A stretch of 64,000 bases of DNA. Origin: G963667675 sp965249215. Its GTDB lineage: Bacteria > Chloroflexota > Dehalococcoidia > Lucifugimonadales > UBA3495. Both the position numbers and the translations under genes were made by a program. Numbering within the stretch: the stretch's first letter is position 1; the number at the start of each line of letters is the position of its first letter. Of this stretch, positions 1 to 7,856 are shown piece after piece. The notes under the pieces were generated by a model. The model was not told the DNA's origin, made no database searches, and worked only from the letters and a program-made list of their open reading frames with translations. Location of the stretch: the NCBI GenBank assembly GCA_965249215.1, contig CBDFLN010000001.1, positions 372,001 through 436,000 on the forward strand, given 5' to 3'.

Positions 1-1351
1 GACGGGCATCATAGAGAATGTCTATGATCCCCTGCTCCGTGTCGAGCATGGCTTTTCCTATTCGCCGGCGCTGGCCACGTCCTGGGAGGCCAACGACGAC
101 CTCTCGTCCTACACCTTCCACCTGCGTAAGGGCGTGAAGTTCCATCACGGTAAGGATTTCAAGGCGGAGGACGTGCTCTTTACCATGAACCGGCATCTTG
201 ATTCCGAGGTCTCGACTCCGTACTCCGCCCAATTCGAATCCGTTGACCAGATAGTCGCCGTCGACGACTACACCGTCCGTTTTGACCTCAAGGGCCCCAA
301 TGGGTTCTTCCTGGACATCTTTTCAATCTACCAAACGCATATCCTCCCCGCCGACGTGGATCTCGATCGGTTGACCCTGGAAGCGTTCGGCACGGGGCCC
401 TTCATCCTTGAAGAGTGGCTGGTGGGCGAACGCGCGACACTAGTGCGGAACCCCGACTACTGGGAGGAAGGCAGGCCCTACCTGGATGAACTAGTCTTGG
501 TGGGTATCGCGGAGGCGGCAACCCGAGCCGAGGCGCTCAAGAGCGGCGACGTGGACTGGGTATATCGCCTGGAACCCCAGAGCGTCCCTGGTGTCGAGGC
601 CCATCCCGAGACCAAAGTGTTGAGCGTGGCCACCACGGGCAACATTGGGCTAACAATGGACAACAGCCAACCGCCCTTCGACAACAAGCTGGTCCGGCAG
701 GCCTTTCAAGCCGCGACGAACCGGGAACTCATCAACCAAGCAGCGCTGCAGGGGCTGGGCAGTATCGCCTACGACCATTCCATTCCGAGCAGCGACCCCC
801 GCTTCGCGTCGCAGTATGCGCCCCCGGAATACGACATAGAGCTGGCGAAGTCGCTTCTGGAGCAGGCCGGCTACCCTAATGGTATCGACGTGACTCTTCA
901 TACAGGCGACGTTGGGCCCGGAATGATCGAGCTGGCGGTGGCATTCAAAGAGAGTGCGGCGCCAGCGGGCATTCGGGTAGAGGTCCAGAGACAGCCATCG
1001 GACGCTTTCTGGACCGAAGTGTTTATGCAACAACCCTTCGTCATCATCTTTTGGGGGCCCAGGCCCAATACGGACGCCATCCTGACCCAAGCGTATCACA
1101 GCAATTCAGTCTGGAACGCGAATCGTTACTTTAACGATTCGGTTGACGAGCTGATCGAAAAGGCCAGGGGAGAGACACTGGAACAGCAAAGGGAGACCTA
1201 TGGGGAGGTCCAGCGCATTCTGATCGAAGATGTACCAGGTCTTGTCATCGCAATCCAGCCGCTGATATACGGCGTTCGAAATAACGTACAAGATGCAGGC
1301 CCCAATCCTGTGGAAAAATTGAATCTCAGGAACGCCTGGCTGGATAAATAG
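1..1351 (+). CDS. Peptide/solute ABC transporter substrate-binding protein (family 5), 5' end outside window
   Basis: The reading frame is open from the first bases of the window, so the true start lies upstream; an internal GTG at 134 is not the start. The protein is a family-5 extracellular solute-binding protein (SBP_bac_5), the periplasmic or lipid-anchored receptor of Dpp/Opp-type importers. It aligns almost residue for residue with the complete paralogue at 4975-6864, including VKFHHGK, GPNGFFLDIF, AFGTGPFILEEWL and the C-terminal NAWLDK. By that comparison the signal peptide and an Ala/Glu linker are expected just outside the window. No permease or ATPase is directly adjacent; a DppBC pair lies about 11 kb away. 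The family is certain; the ligand cannot be read from the sequence. Confidence 0.9.
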   Translation, partial: TGIIENVYDPLLRVEHGFSYSPALATSWEANDDLSSYTFHLRKGVKFHHGKDFKAEDVLFTMNRHLDSEVSTPYSAQFESVDQIVAVDDYTVRFDLKGPNGFFLDIFSIYQTHILPADVDLDRLTLEAFGTGPFILEEWLVGERATLVRNPDYWEEGRPYLDELVLVGIAEAATRAEALKSGDVDWVYRLEPQSVPGVEAHPETKVLSVATTGNIGLTMDNSQPPFDNKLVRQAFQAATNRELINQAALQGLGSIAYDHSIPSSDPRFASQYAPPEYDIELAKSLLEQAGYPNGIDVTLHTGDVGPGMIELAVAFKESAAPAGIRVEVQRQPSDAFWTEVFMQQPFVIIFWGPRPNTDAILTQAYHSNSVWNANRYFNDSVDELIEKARGETLEQQRETYGEVQRILIEDVPGLVIAIQPLIYGVRNNVQDAGPNPVEKLNLRNAWLDK

Positions 1352-1409
1352 GCGCTGGCTATAACGCGCCCGCGAATTGACTTTCAGTCTAGCACGCCCA
1401 GTGGGAATG

Positions 1410-1450
1410 GAATGCGACACTGGCTAAAATAGTAAGCTGGTGTCGCATTC
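1410..1450 (+). terminator. Hairpin after first binding-protein gene
   Basis: An 11-bp perfect stem (GAATGCGACAC with GTGTCGCATTC) extends by five more pairs, two of them G-T, around a 9-base A-rich loop. It begins about 60 bases after the stop codon. The downstream sequence has no real T-run, so termination may be weak. Sequence-related hairpins occupy the same place after the two paralogous genes at 6924 and 9372, where a T-run is present, so this looks like a diverged copy of the same terminator. Confidence 0.6.
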
Positions 1451-1720
1451 CTGTTGCCTTGTTGGGACAGCATACGTATCCCGCACTCATGCACACAATT
1501 TGGTAAGCCACCTCCAGGTTGACGAAAAACGGCAGCGCCGGGGCCTCACTTCTTCCACGGTCCCGTAGCGTTTGATCTCTAGCATCTGCTTGGCCAGGTT
1601 CTGGAACACCTCCCCACGGGTCTTACCGACGTCCGTCATAGGTCTCGCCAGCCGCAAGCATTTGCACCTAGGCTCAGCTACAAAACATGCCCCGCCGATT
1701 GGACTCGGCTGTAAGCCTTA

Positions 1721-1852
1721 GAGCCCCTAACAAAATGGAAATGTCATTCTGAGAGAGCAGAGCGACCGAAGAATCTGGGGAGGGGTTAACCCCGCCGCCC
1801 CAGACCCTTCGCTTCGCTCAGGGTGACAAGCCATTCATTTTGTTAGGCATAC
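1721..1852. mobile_element. MITE-like inverted-repeat element, copy 1
   Basis: A 132-bp near-palindrome without coding capacity. Its ends are inverted repeats (GAGCCCCTAACAAAATG at the left; the right end reads GTATGCCTAACAAAATG on the other strand). It is flanked by TTA on both sides (1718-1720 and 1853-1855), consistent with a 3-bp target duplication. The interior can fold: an arm carrying GAATCTGGGGAGGGG faces an arm carrying CCCCAGACCCTTCG. A second copy lies at 9456-9583, where an empty-site comparison fixes the ends. No transposase is encoded here, so any movement must be driven in trans. Confidence 0.75.
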
Positions 1853-1943
1853 TTAGTAGAGATGCCTTAATGAACAGCAGGTACTCCCGGTGAGGAGTAC
1901 CTGCTGAAAAGAGCGAAAGTCCGGTCTGACCGGATGTCAGATT

Positions 1944-3065
1944 CTAATCGAAACCGTATGCTCTGGCAGCGTTCCCACCCGCTATCTTGGCCTTCTCTTC
2001 CTCGGTACAGTCCACCAGAATCTCCTCGAGGATCTGCCGGCTCCTGGGAAAGGTGGACTCAGGGTGGGGATAATCTCCACCCCATTGCAGGTTGTCCACT
2101 CCAATACGGTAACGCATTTCTATACCCAAGGCATCTTCCTGGAAGCCCAGGAACACGTTTCTGTGGAAGAAGTCACTGGGAAGCGCACCCTCTTTGAATC
2201 GATAGGCCTGGGAGAACTCTTGCTCCCTTTGGGTGTAGTTGTAGTCAATCCGGTCCAAGAAGTGGGGAACCCAGGACAGTTCCATCTCCACCGATCCCAC
2301 CTGAAGGTTGGGATAGCGCTCAAAAACTCCACCATAGATCATACTGCCAAGAGACATCCGCACCCAATGGTCAATGTTAGCCATAAAGTTGGCCGTAGTG
2401 GTTTCGTTACCTTGAAATTCCTGACCTGGGCCCGGACGATTGGTGCCAATGTGCAGGCTAAGGGGTATTCCCAAATCCTGCGCCGTAGCCCACAGGGGTT
2501 CGTACTCAGGCTTATCGTAGGGCAATTCCTCGGGTGGATAGACGGTGATCATAGCCCCCACAAAGCCCATGTCGGCACAGCGTTCCAGCTCCTTTACACC
2601 CTCCCGCACATCATCGACGTTTAGCATTGCGATACCCTTGAGCCGCTTGGGGACCGCGCTACAAAACTCGGCAAGCCAATCGTTGTAGGTCTTGAACATA
2701 GAGGTTAGCAGCTGGCTATCCCGCACTATGTAAAACCCAAGACCGGCTGTTGGATAAAGGATACTCACGTCAATTCCATCGATATCCATGTCTTTGACGC
2801 GCTCCTCAGGAATGTAACCCCCTAGAGGCACCTCTTCGATCCGGCTCTCAAGAGTCAGCTTTTCCGGCTCTTCAAATCTGAGTCCGGCCTGGGTCCCCGC
2901 AGCGACATGAAGTAGTTTCAGGCCGTCGGATATCCACCAGTCTCCGTCTTCCAAACTTTGAACGTGAGGCATGTGATCTTTGAACTTTGACTCGCCCCTG
3001 CTAGTCCAGAGATCAACCGGCTCGAAAACGTGGTCGTCCGCGGATATCACCCTGTAATCAGCCAT
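1944..3065 (-). CDS. Amidohydrolase family 2 metal-dependent hydrolase
   Basis: A 373-residue TIM-barrel hydrolase of the amidohydrolase-2 family (PF04909), which performs hydrolytic or decarboxylating reactions on carboxylated, often aromatic, substrates. Visible landmarks are the N-terminal metal-binding region (ISADDHVFEPVDLW, residues 8-21), a central LSLHIGTN strand end and the C-terminal GGDYPHPESTFPRS with its catalytic Asp. The start is supported by AGGAGG seven to eight bases upstream. A promoter candidate lies at 3139-3168. It is closely similar to the protein at 7857-8978 and to the stub at 3228-3410, so the family has been duplicated locally. The substrate is unknown. Confidence 0.9.
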   Translation of the reverse strand: MADYRVISADDHVFEPVDLWTSRGESKFKDHMPHVQSLEDGDWWISDGLKLLHVAAGTQAGLRFEEPEKLTLESRIEEVPLGGYIPEERVKDMDIDGIDVSILYPTAGLGFYIVRDSQLLTSMFKTYNDWLAEFCSAVPKRLKGIAMLNVDDVREGVKELERCADMGFVGAMITVYPPEELPYDKPEYEPLWATAQDLGIPLSLHIGTNRPGPGQEFQGNETTTANFMANIDHWVRMSLGSMIYGGVFERYPNLQVGSVEMELSWVPHFLDRIDYNYTQREQEFSQAYRFKEGALPSDFFHRNVFLGFQEDALGIEMRYRIGVDNLQWGGDYPHPESTFPRSRQILEEILVDCTEEEKAKIAGGNAARAYGFD

Positions 3066-3138
3066 GTTTCACCCTCCTGTTCTCTACCGGAGCAATATCT
3101 CTGCATCGATGCATCTCGAATCGCCACTGCTGACCATA

Positions 3139-3168
3139 ATTATGACCTTGACCTTAGAAGGGAGTCAA
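3139..3168 (-). promoter_or_regulatory. Sigma70-type promoter for the first amidohydrolase
   Basis: On the minus strand TTGACT (3163-3168) is followed after 18 bases by CATAAT (3139-3144), five of six matches to each consensus box, about 75 bases upstream of the start codon. The paralogous gene at 8978 has an even better promoter in the corresponding position. Confidence 0.5.
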
Positions 3169-3227
3169 TAGTATCTATTCCTCGGGTGGGGCCTTATCGG
3201 AACCAGCGATAGGATCGATGAGCGTAT

Positions 3228-3410
3228 TTACTCGAAACCGTATACTCTGGCGGCATTCCCACCCGCTATCTTGGCCTTCTCTTCCTCGGTACAGTCCACC
3301 AGAATCTCCTCCAATATCTGGCGGCTCTGGGGAAAGGTCGACTCTATGTGGGGATAGTCTGCGCCCCACAGCAATTGATCCACACCTATGATGTGACGGT
3401 CCCTGATGCC
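3228..3410 (-). pseudogene. C-terminal stub of a third amidohydrolase-2 gene
   Basis: About 60 codons match the C-terminus of the two full amidohydrolases in this window (IIGVDQLLWGADYPH through the end GGNAARVYGFE). The match ends at about 3410; the bases between there and the neighbouring gene's stop at 3457 show no similarity, and the N-terminal 300 residues are absent. The catalytic Asp in GADYPH survives, but without the barrel the stub cannot be active. An ATG at 3443 could allow translation of about 71 residues. It is a deletion remnant and shows the paralogue set once had at least three members. Confidence 0.85.
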
Positions 3411-3456
3411 ACTGCAGGGGGTGCCCCTGTTCGGCAGTACCAAGGAAGCGGATTCT

Positions 3457-4737
3457 CTAGACGTCGTCGGCGTCCTGGTCCATGATGGCTATGGCGTCAC
3501 CGGTGGCCAGCTTAATAGCATCGGAGACCTCTTCTTTGAGCTTGGCCAGCATCTCTTCGCTGATTTCGCCTCCGGCAGAGACGGCCTGCTCTTTGAATTG
3601 GTCGAAAGCCCACTGCTCGGCATCGCCGCGGGGCATTGAGCTGAAGAACTCCCGGTCAAAGACCGGCAACTCGCCGGGTCCGAAGTAGCCTTTGCCCTCC
3701 AGAGTGTAGCCTTCGAGGTCGTGGGTGCCCTTGCCCAGCACTTGGCCGGTCTCGGCATAGTGTTCCATCACGTTCTTCATGCCGTACTTCTGGACGGGGC
3801 ACACCTTCATGCAGACGCCGCAGGCTAGATAACGGGCTATAACCGGCATACAGCGCTTATAGTAGACCTTGTTCTTTTCGGTGCCCCGCCACCAGATCTT
3901 GTCCCGCATCAAAGCCCGGCCGGGACAGCGGTTCACGCAGACCTGGCAAACCTGGCAAAAAGCGTGAATCCCGTAGTCAACGGGCTCGTCGTAAGTAACC
4001 ATGGCGTCGGTGGTGATGATCATCAACCGGTTCCGACCACCTTCGTGGGGAGTAAGCAAGTAACCGCAGGCGCCCAACTGGCCCAAGCCGGCAGCCACGA
4101 ACATAGGAATCACGGGGCCGGTGGAGTCGCTGGAATGAATAACGTGGGCTCGGTAACCCAATGAGCGAATATAATTGCCCAGCTTCAGCCCAGCGGCGGC
4201 CTGGGTCCGGTAGGCGCTGGAGTGAACAATCTCGGCGTCCACGCTGGGAATGGTCTGAGTCGCCTCGAAGTCCTGCTCGTAGGCCAAGCAAATGGCGGTG
4301 GGGAACACGGTAAAGCCCCGCCATTGCTTGAAGTCGTAACGGGGGTCATAGGCAGTGAGGCCCACTTCCAGGAAACCGAGACGCCGGGCCTTATCCTTGA
4401 TAAGGTCGGTAACGTCCTCTCCGGTGGGCTCGGCGGTCGGTTCAATCTCGGCGGTCTCCCGCCCCGCGAGCATCAGCCTCCGGCTCAGCTTCTCGTGCTC
4501 TTTGTCGACCTGCTGCATTTGTGTGTCGCGGTTCCTATTGGTGACGTACCAGTTTATGGAAGCGCGCTCGGTGATGTTCTGGGTCTCTAGGGGGTACTCC
4601 CGAGAATACCAATCGACCTCCCGGTTGTTGGTCGGTATGCCGGGTACTGTCTCCAACTCTTCCGGAACGGGAATAGTTACGGGGTCGTCGCCAATATGCT
4701 TGCCAGGCCTGATTACCTCGTGGCCAATCTTTAGCAT
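3457..4737 (-). CDS. Reductive-dehalogenase-like double [4Fe-4S] protein
   Basis: This 426-residue protein has two cysteine clusters near the C-terminal third: C261-x2-C-x2-C-x3-CP, then C296, C306-x2-C-x3-CP, the 2x[4Fe-4S] arrangement of corrinoid reductive dehalogenases and of epoxyqueuosine reductase QueG. Before them AGLGQLGACGYLLTPHEGG matches the corrinoid-binding core of RdhA proteins. There is no Tat signal and no rdhB membrane anchor nearby, so it would be cytoplasmic, as in respiration-independent dehalogenases such as NpRdhA. I place the start at the ATG at 4737, which follows GGAGG with a 7-base spacer, rather than the GTG at 4761. QueG is less likely because of the long N-terminus and the lack of its C-terminal region. 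The substrate is not deducible. Confidence 0.75.
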   Translation of the reverse strand: MLKIGHEVIRPGKHIGDDPVTIPVPEELETVPGIPTNNREVDWYSREYPLETQNITERASINWYVTNRNRDTQMQQVDKEHEKLSRRLMLAGRETAEIEPTAEPTGEDVTDLIKDKARRLGFLEVGLTAYDPRYDFKQWRGFTVFPTAICLAYEQDFEATQTIPSVDAEIVHSSAYRTQAAAGLKLGNYIRSLGYRAHVIHSSDSTGPVIPMFVAAGLGQLGACGYLLTPHEGGRNRLMIITTDAMVTYDEPVDYGIHAFCQVCQVCVNRCPGRALMRDKIWWRGTEKNKVYYKRCMPVIARYLACGVCMKVCPVQKYGMKNVMEHYAETGQVLGKGTHDLEGYTLEGKGYFGPGELPVFDREFFSSMPRGDAEQWAFDQFKEQAVSAGGEISEEMLAKLKEEVSDAIKLATGDAIAIMDQDADDV

Positions 4738-4790
4738 GTCAATTCCTCCCCAAGGTTTCACGACATGTAAATAGGCGAAGCGTCATCTGA

Positions 4791-4820
4791 ACAATAGACG
4801 TCTGCTGCATTAATTGTCAA
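4791..4820 (-). promoter_or_regulatory. Promoter candidate for the reductive-dehalogenase-like gene
   Basis: On the minus strand TTGACA (4815-4820) precedes TATTGT (4791-4796) with an 18-base spacer, about 55 bases before the start codon. It lies back to back with the plus-strand promoter candidate at 4837, forming a compact divergent control region. Confidence 0.45.
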
Positions 4821-4836
4821 CACAAAGAAGTTCAAG

Positions 4837-4865
4837 TTGACAATTCCCGGAACGTCGGATACGCT
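4837..4865 (+). promoter_or_regulatory. Promoter candidate for the second binding-protein gene
   Basis: TTGACA (4837-4842), a 17-base spacer and TACGCT (4860-4865). The spacer begins ATTCCCGG and ends GGA. The same arrangement (TTGACAATTCCCCGG, then GATACG) occurs on the minus strand upstream of dppB at 13865-13894, which suggests shared regulation. The leader from here to the start codon is about 100 bases. Confidence 0.5.
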
Positions 4866-4974
4866 AGCGCACCTTAGCCGTGGCCAATTAGCCAATCCGC
4901 AAGTTGATAACGTTGTGTTTTTCTAGGTGGCTCCCGGAAATCGTAAGTGAGTCGAACACAAGGAGAAGACGGTG

Positions 4975-6864
4975 ATGACATACAAGAAAGCTGGACTGCA
5001 TCCATTTCTGATCATACTGGCCGTGGCGATGGTGTCTGTCCTCTTCGCCGTGTCCTGCGGCGGAGATGCCACGTCGACCCCGGTACCCCAGCCCGGCGCC
5101 ACTCAGGCCGATGAAGCCGCCGCCGCCGAGGACGCCGCCGCCGAGGCCGCTGCTGCCGAAGCCGCCGCCGCCGAGGCCGCTGCTGCCGAAGCCGCCGCTG
5201 CCGCCGCTGCTGCCGAAGCCGCCGCTGCCGAAGCCGCCGCTGCCGCTGCCGCCGCTGCCGAGGCCGATGAAGCCGAGGCCGCCGCTGCCGAAGCCGCCGC
5301 TGCCGAAGCCGCCGCTGCTGCCGAAGCCGCCGCTGCCGAGGCCGCTGCTGCCGAAGCCGCTGCTGCCGAAGCCGCCGCTGCTGCTGAAGCCGCCGCCGCC
5401 GAAGCCGCCGCTGCTGCCGAAGCCGCCGCTGCCGAGCAGGCCAAGTACGGTGGCTCACTAACGATGGCGTTTGTTCCTGACCACTCGACGCTGGATCCAG
5501 CCTTCGCGACGACATCGATCGAGGGTATGTTGATAGAGAATGTCTATGATCCCCTGCTCCGTAGCGTGGACTTTGCCTATACGCCGGCGCTGGCCACTTC
5601 CTGGGAGACCAACGACGACCTCTCGTCCTACACCTTCAACCTGCGTCAGGGCGTGAAGTTCCATCACGGGAAGGAGTTCAAGGCGGAGGACGTGCTCTTT
5701 AGCATGAACCGGATTCGTGATCCCGAGGTCGGTTCTCCGAACTCCGCCTTATTAGGATCCGTTGAGGATATAGTCGCTATCGACGACTACACCGTCCGTT
5801 TTGACCTCAATGGCCCCAATGGGTTCTTCCTGGACATCTTTACGATCTACCAAATGTTTATTCTCCCCGCCGACGTGGATGTCGATCGGTTGACCCTGGA
5901 AGCGTTCGGCACGGGGCCCTTCATCCTTGAGGAGTGGCTGGCGGGCGAACGGGCGACAATGGTGCGGAACCCCGACTACTGGGAAGAAGGCAGGCCCTAC
6001 CTGGATGAAATAGTCTTCGTGGGTATCGCGGAGGCGGCAACCCGAGCCGCGGCGCTCAAGAACGGTGACGTGGACTTGGTATATGGCCTGGAGACCCAGA
6101 GCGTCGCCGGTGTCGAGGAGCATCCCGAGACCAAAGTGGCGAGCGTGGCCACCAGGGGCCACATTGGGATAACAATGGACAACAGCCGCCCGCCCTTCGA
6201 CAACAAGCTGGTCCGACAGGCCTTTCAAGCCGCGACGGACCGGGAACTCATCAACCAAGCGGCGCTGCTGGGGCTGGGCAGTATCACCTACGACCATCCC
6301 ATTGCGAGCAGCGACTCCCGCTTCGCGCCGCAGTATGCCGTGGAATACGACCCAGAGCTGGCGAAGTCGCTTCTGGAGCAGGCTGGCTACCCTGATGGTA
6401 TCGACATAGAACTTCATACAGGCGACGTCGCGCCCGGAATGATCGAGCTGGCGGTGGCATTCAAAGAGAGTGCGGCGCCCGCGGGCATTCGGGTAGAGAT
6501 CCAGAGACAGCCATCGGACTCTTTCTGGACCGAAGTGTTTATGCAAGAACCCTTCGTCGTCATCCAATGGGGGGACAGGCCCATCGACGCCATGCTGACG
6601 CAGACGCTTCACGGCGGTTCACCCTACAATGCGATGCGTTACTATAACGATACGCTCGACGAGCTGATCGAAAGGGCCAGGGGAGAGACACTGGAGCAGC
6701 AAAGGGAGACCTATGGGGAGATTCAGCGCATTCTGGTCGACGATGTACCAAGTCTTGTCATCGCAAACCATCCGGAGTTATACGGCGCTCGCAATAACGT
6801 ACAAGATGCAGGCCCTTATATCCCGCGCAATAGGACTCTCAGGAACGCCTGGCTGGAAAAATAG
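4975..6864 (+). CDS. Family-5 substrate-binding lipoprotein with long Ala/Glu linker
   Basis: A complete 629-residue solute-binding lipoprotein. A signal peptide ends at AVSC (Cys28), the expected lipidation site. Residues 47-158 are almost entirely Ala and Glu in EAAAA/EAAAAA units, which should form a long rigid helix holding the binding domain away from the membrane. The SBP_bac_5 domain runs from about residue 160 to the end. The ATG at 4975 is chosen because AAGGAG lies 9 bases upstream; a GTG immediately before it is also possible. It closely resembles the partial gene at the window start. Strong termination follows at 6924. The linker is encoded by a GC-rich codon repeat prone to length change. 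Confidence 0.93.
   Translation: MTYKKAGLHPFLIILAVAMVSVLFAVSCGGDATSTPVPQPGATQADEAAAAEDAAAEAAAAEAAAAEAAAAEAAAAAAAAEAAAAEAAAAAAAAAEADEAEAAAAEAAAAEAAAAAEAAAAEAAAAEAAAAEAAAAAEAAAAEAAAAAEAAAAEQAKYGGSLTMAFVPDHSTLDPAFATTSIEGMLIENVYDPLLRSVDFAYTPALATSWETNDDLSSYTFNLRQGVKFHHGKEFKAEDVLFSMNRIRDPEVGSPNSALLGSVEDIVAIDDYTVRFDLNGPNGFFLDIFTIYQMFILPADVDVDRLTLEAFGTGPFILEEWLAGERATMVRNPDYWEEGRPYLDEIVFVGIAEAATRAAALKNGDVDLVYGLETQSVAGVEEHPETKVASVATRGHIGITMDNSRPPFDNKLVRQAFQAATDRELINQAALLGLGSITYDHPIASSDSRFAPQYAVEYDPELAKSLLEQAGYPDGIDIELHTGDVAPGMIELAVAFKESAAPAGIRVEIQRQPSDSFWTEVFMQEPFVVIQWGDRPIDAMLTQTLHGGSPYNAMRYYNDTLDELIERARGETLEQQRETYGEIQRILVDDVPSLVIANHPELYGARNNVQDAGPYIPRNRTLRNAWLEK
5114..5446 (+). repeat. Ala/Glu codon minisatellite inside the binding-protein gene
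   Basis: About 330 bases made of GCC/GCT and GAA/GAG codons, in 12-15 base units that translate as EAAAA and EAAAAA. Every unit is a multiple of three, so gain or loss of units alters linker length without frameshift. Other reading frames here give long poly-Pro, Arg/Gln or Ala open frames that are artefacts of composition. Confidence 0.85.
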
Positions 6865-6923
6865 GCTCAGGCCACAACGCGCCCGAGAATCAACTTTCGG
6901 GCTGGCATACCCGGTGGGAATGA

Positions 6924-6970
6924 ACCGCGGCGCCGGCTTACGCGTTGGTAAGCCGGCGCCGCGGTCTTTT
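6924..6970 (+). terminator. Strong intrinsic terminator
   Basis: A perfect 17-bp stem (ACCGCGGCGCCGGCTTA paired with its complement at 6949-6965) with an 8-base loop, followed by C and five T. It lies 60 bases after the binding-protein stop codon. Confidence 0.92.
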
Positions 6971-7287
6971 TGCCTTCAGGCTGGAGCGCTCCGGCAATAT
7001 AGAGATTTACTTTGCTGCGTCTTGGAACGACGCGACCAGAGCAGACCGGACAAGGCATCGATGCCTGGCATCTGCTTGTAGAAGGTTGCACATCGTGGTT
7101 GGCTAGTTTCACCCCGGAACGGGCTTTTTTGAGACCCAGTCCTCCGAGACGAATCCCTCCGCTACCGGGGGATGGGAGGGGATTCGTCTCGGTTAATGTG
7201 ATACACTAAGCTCCAAGTGAACCACACCGAAGGCACGGCAAAAAAATACTGCCCCGATGCAATCGGGATTGAGTCAGGAGGGTAATG
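6971..7287. other. Intergenic region with empty MITE site and hairpin
   Basis: Just after the terminator the sequence matches the region after the stub at 9310 (TTTTTGCCTTCAGGCTGGAG onwards). It runs through GAGATTTACTTT at 7003, which is the uninterrupted form of the insertion site occupied at 9456. Further on, CCGAGACGAATCCCTCC (7145-7161) pairs with 7175-7193 to form a second stem of about 16 bp with one bulge, about 95 bases before the cupin gene. No gene was seen. Confidence 0.6.
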
Positions 7288-7677
7288 ATGGGAAAGTCCA
7301 TCATCATGCACATCGATGAGGCGCCCTGGATCTTGGGGCAGCCGCGTCGGGGCGACGGTACCATAGAAAACGGCTCACAGTTCATCGGCGACATGGAAAA
7401 GGGCCCCTGGATCCACATCAACTCGGCGGAGCCAAACGTCAGCGGTGGGCAACCTCACAGCCACAACATGGACGAGGTGATCTACATCGTCGAGGGCTCG
7501 CTCACCATAGGCGATCGGACCTGTGGGCCGGGAACGGTGATCGCTATCGAGAAGGACACCGAATACGACTTCACTGCTGGCCCAGAAGGGCTCCGGTTCC
7601 TGAACATCCGTCCAGGGCTGGCCACGATCAGTATTGGAGGAGTGACAAGTGACCCATATCGAGGCGGTCTACAGTGA
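7288..7677 (+). CDS. Small cupin-domain protein
   Basis: A 129-residue single-domain cupin. The first cupin motif is clear (GGQPHSHNMDEVIYIVEG: HxH, then Glu and Gly), giving two His and one Glu ligands for a metal. The second motif is degenerate: GPGTVIAIEKDTEYDF lacks the usual His. Such proteins act as small dioxygenases, isomerases or ligand sensors; nothing here decides which. I start at the second ATG (7288) because AGGAGG at 7277-7282 leaves only two bases before the first ATG. It sits alone between a hairpin and the convergent amidohydrolase. Confidence 0.8.
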   Translation: MGKSIIMHIDEAPWILGQPRRGDGTIENGSQFIGDMEKGPWIHINSAEPNVSGGQPHSHNMDEVIYIVEGSLTIGDRTCGPGTVIAIEKDTEYDFTAGPEGLRFLNIRPGLATISIGGVTSDPYRGGLQ

Positions 7678-7856
7678 TCGAGGCCCTCGGGCGAAAGGCA
7701 TTCAGACCCCTGTTGATATGATCCTCGTAGGCCATCCCTCAGATCTTGCCTGTTAATACTCTCTGGGCCAGCGACTGCAACAAGGCCCAGTATGGCGTTG
7801 AGGAGCCGACAATCGCGGTCCCTTGCCTTGATCGTGCCTGTGCCGGGTATCAGGTT

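Larger units (their letters stand above)
1352..1943. other. Intergenic region between convergent genes
   Basis: This stretch separates the first binding-protein gene from the convergent amidohydrolase. It holds the hairpin at 1410-1450 and the inverted-repeat element at 1721-1852. The part from about 1500 to 1640 stays open on the minus strand from an ATG at 1638 and reads like protein (GEVFQNLAKQMLEIKRYG), but I recognise no family and it breaks within about 50 codons. It may be another decayed gene piece. Confidence 0.5.

Noticed and set aside
3457..4737. Epoxyqueuosine reductase QueG
   Set aside because: Cysteine clusters are similar, but the long N-terminal region and the absence of QueG's C-terminal part favour an RdhA-like protein. 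Not fully excluded.
5012..5515. Long Ala-, Pro- or Arg/Gln-rich frames in other frames of the linker region
   Set aside because: They are by-products of the GCC/GAA codon repeat. The plus-strand lipoprotein frame has signal peptide, lipobox and family homology.
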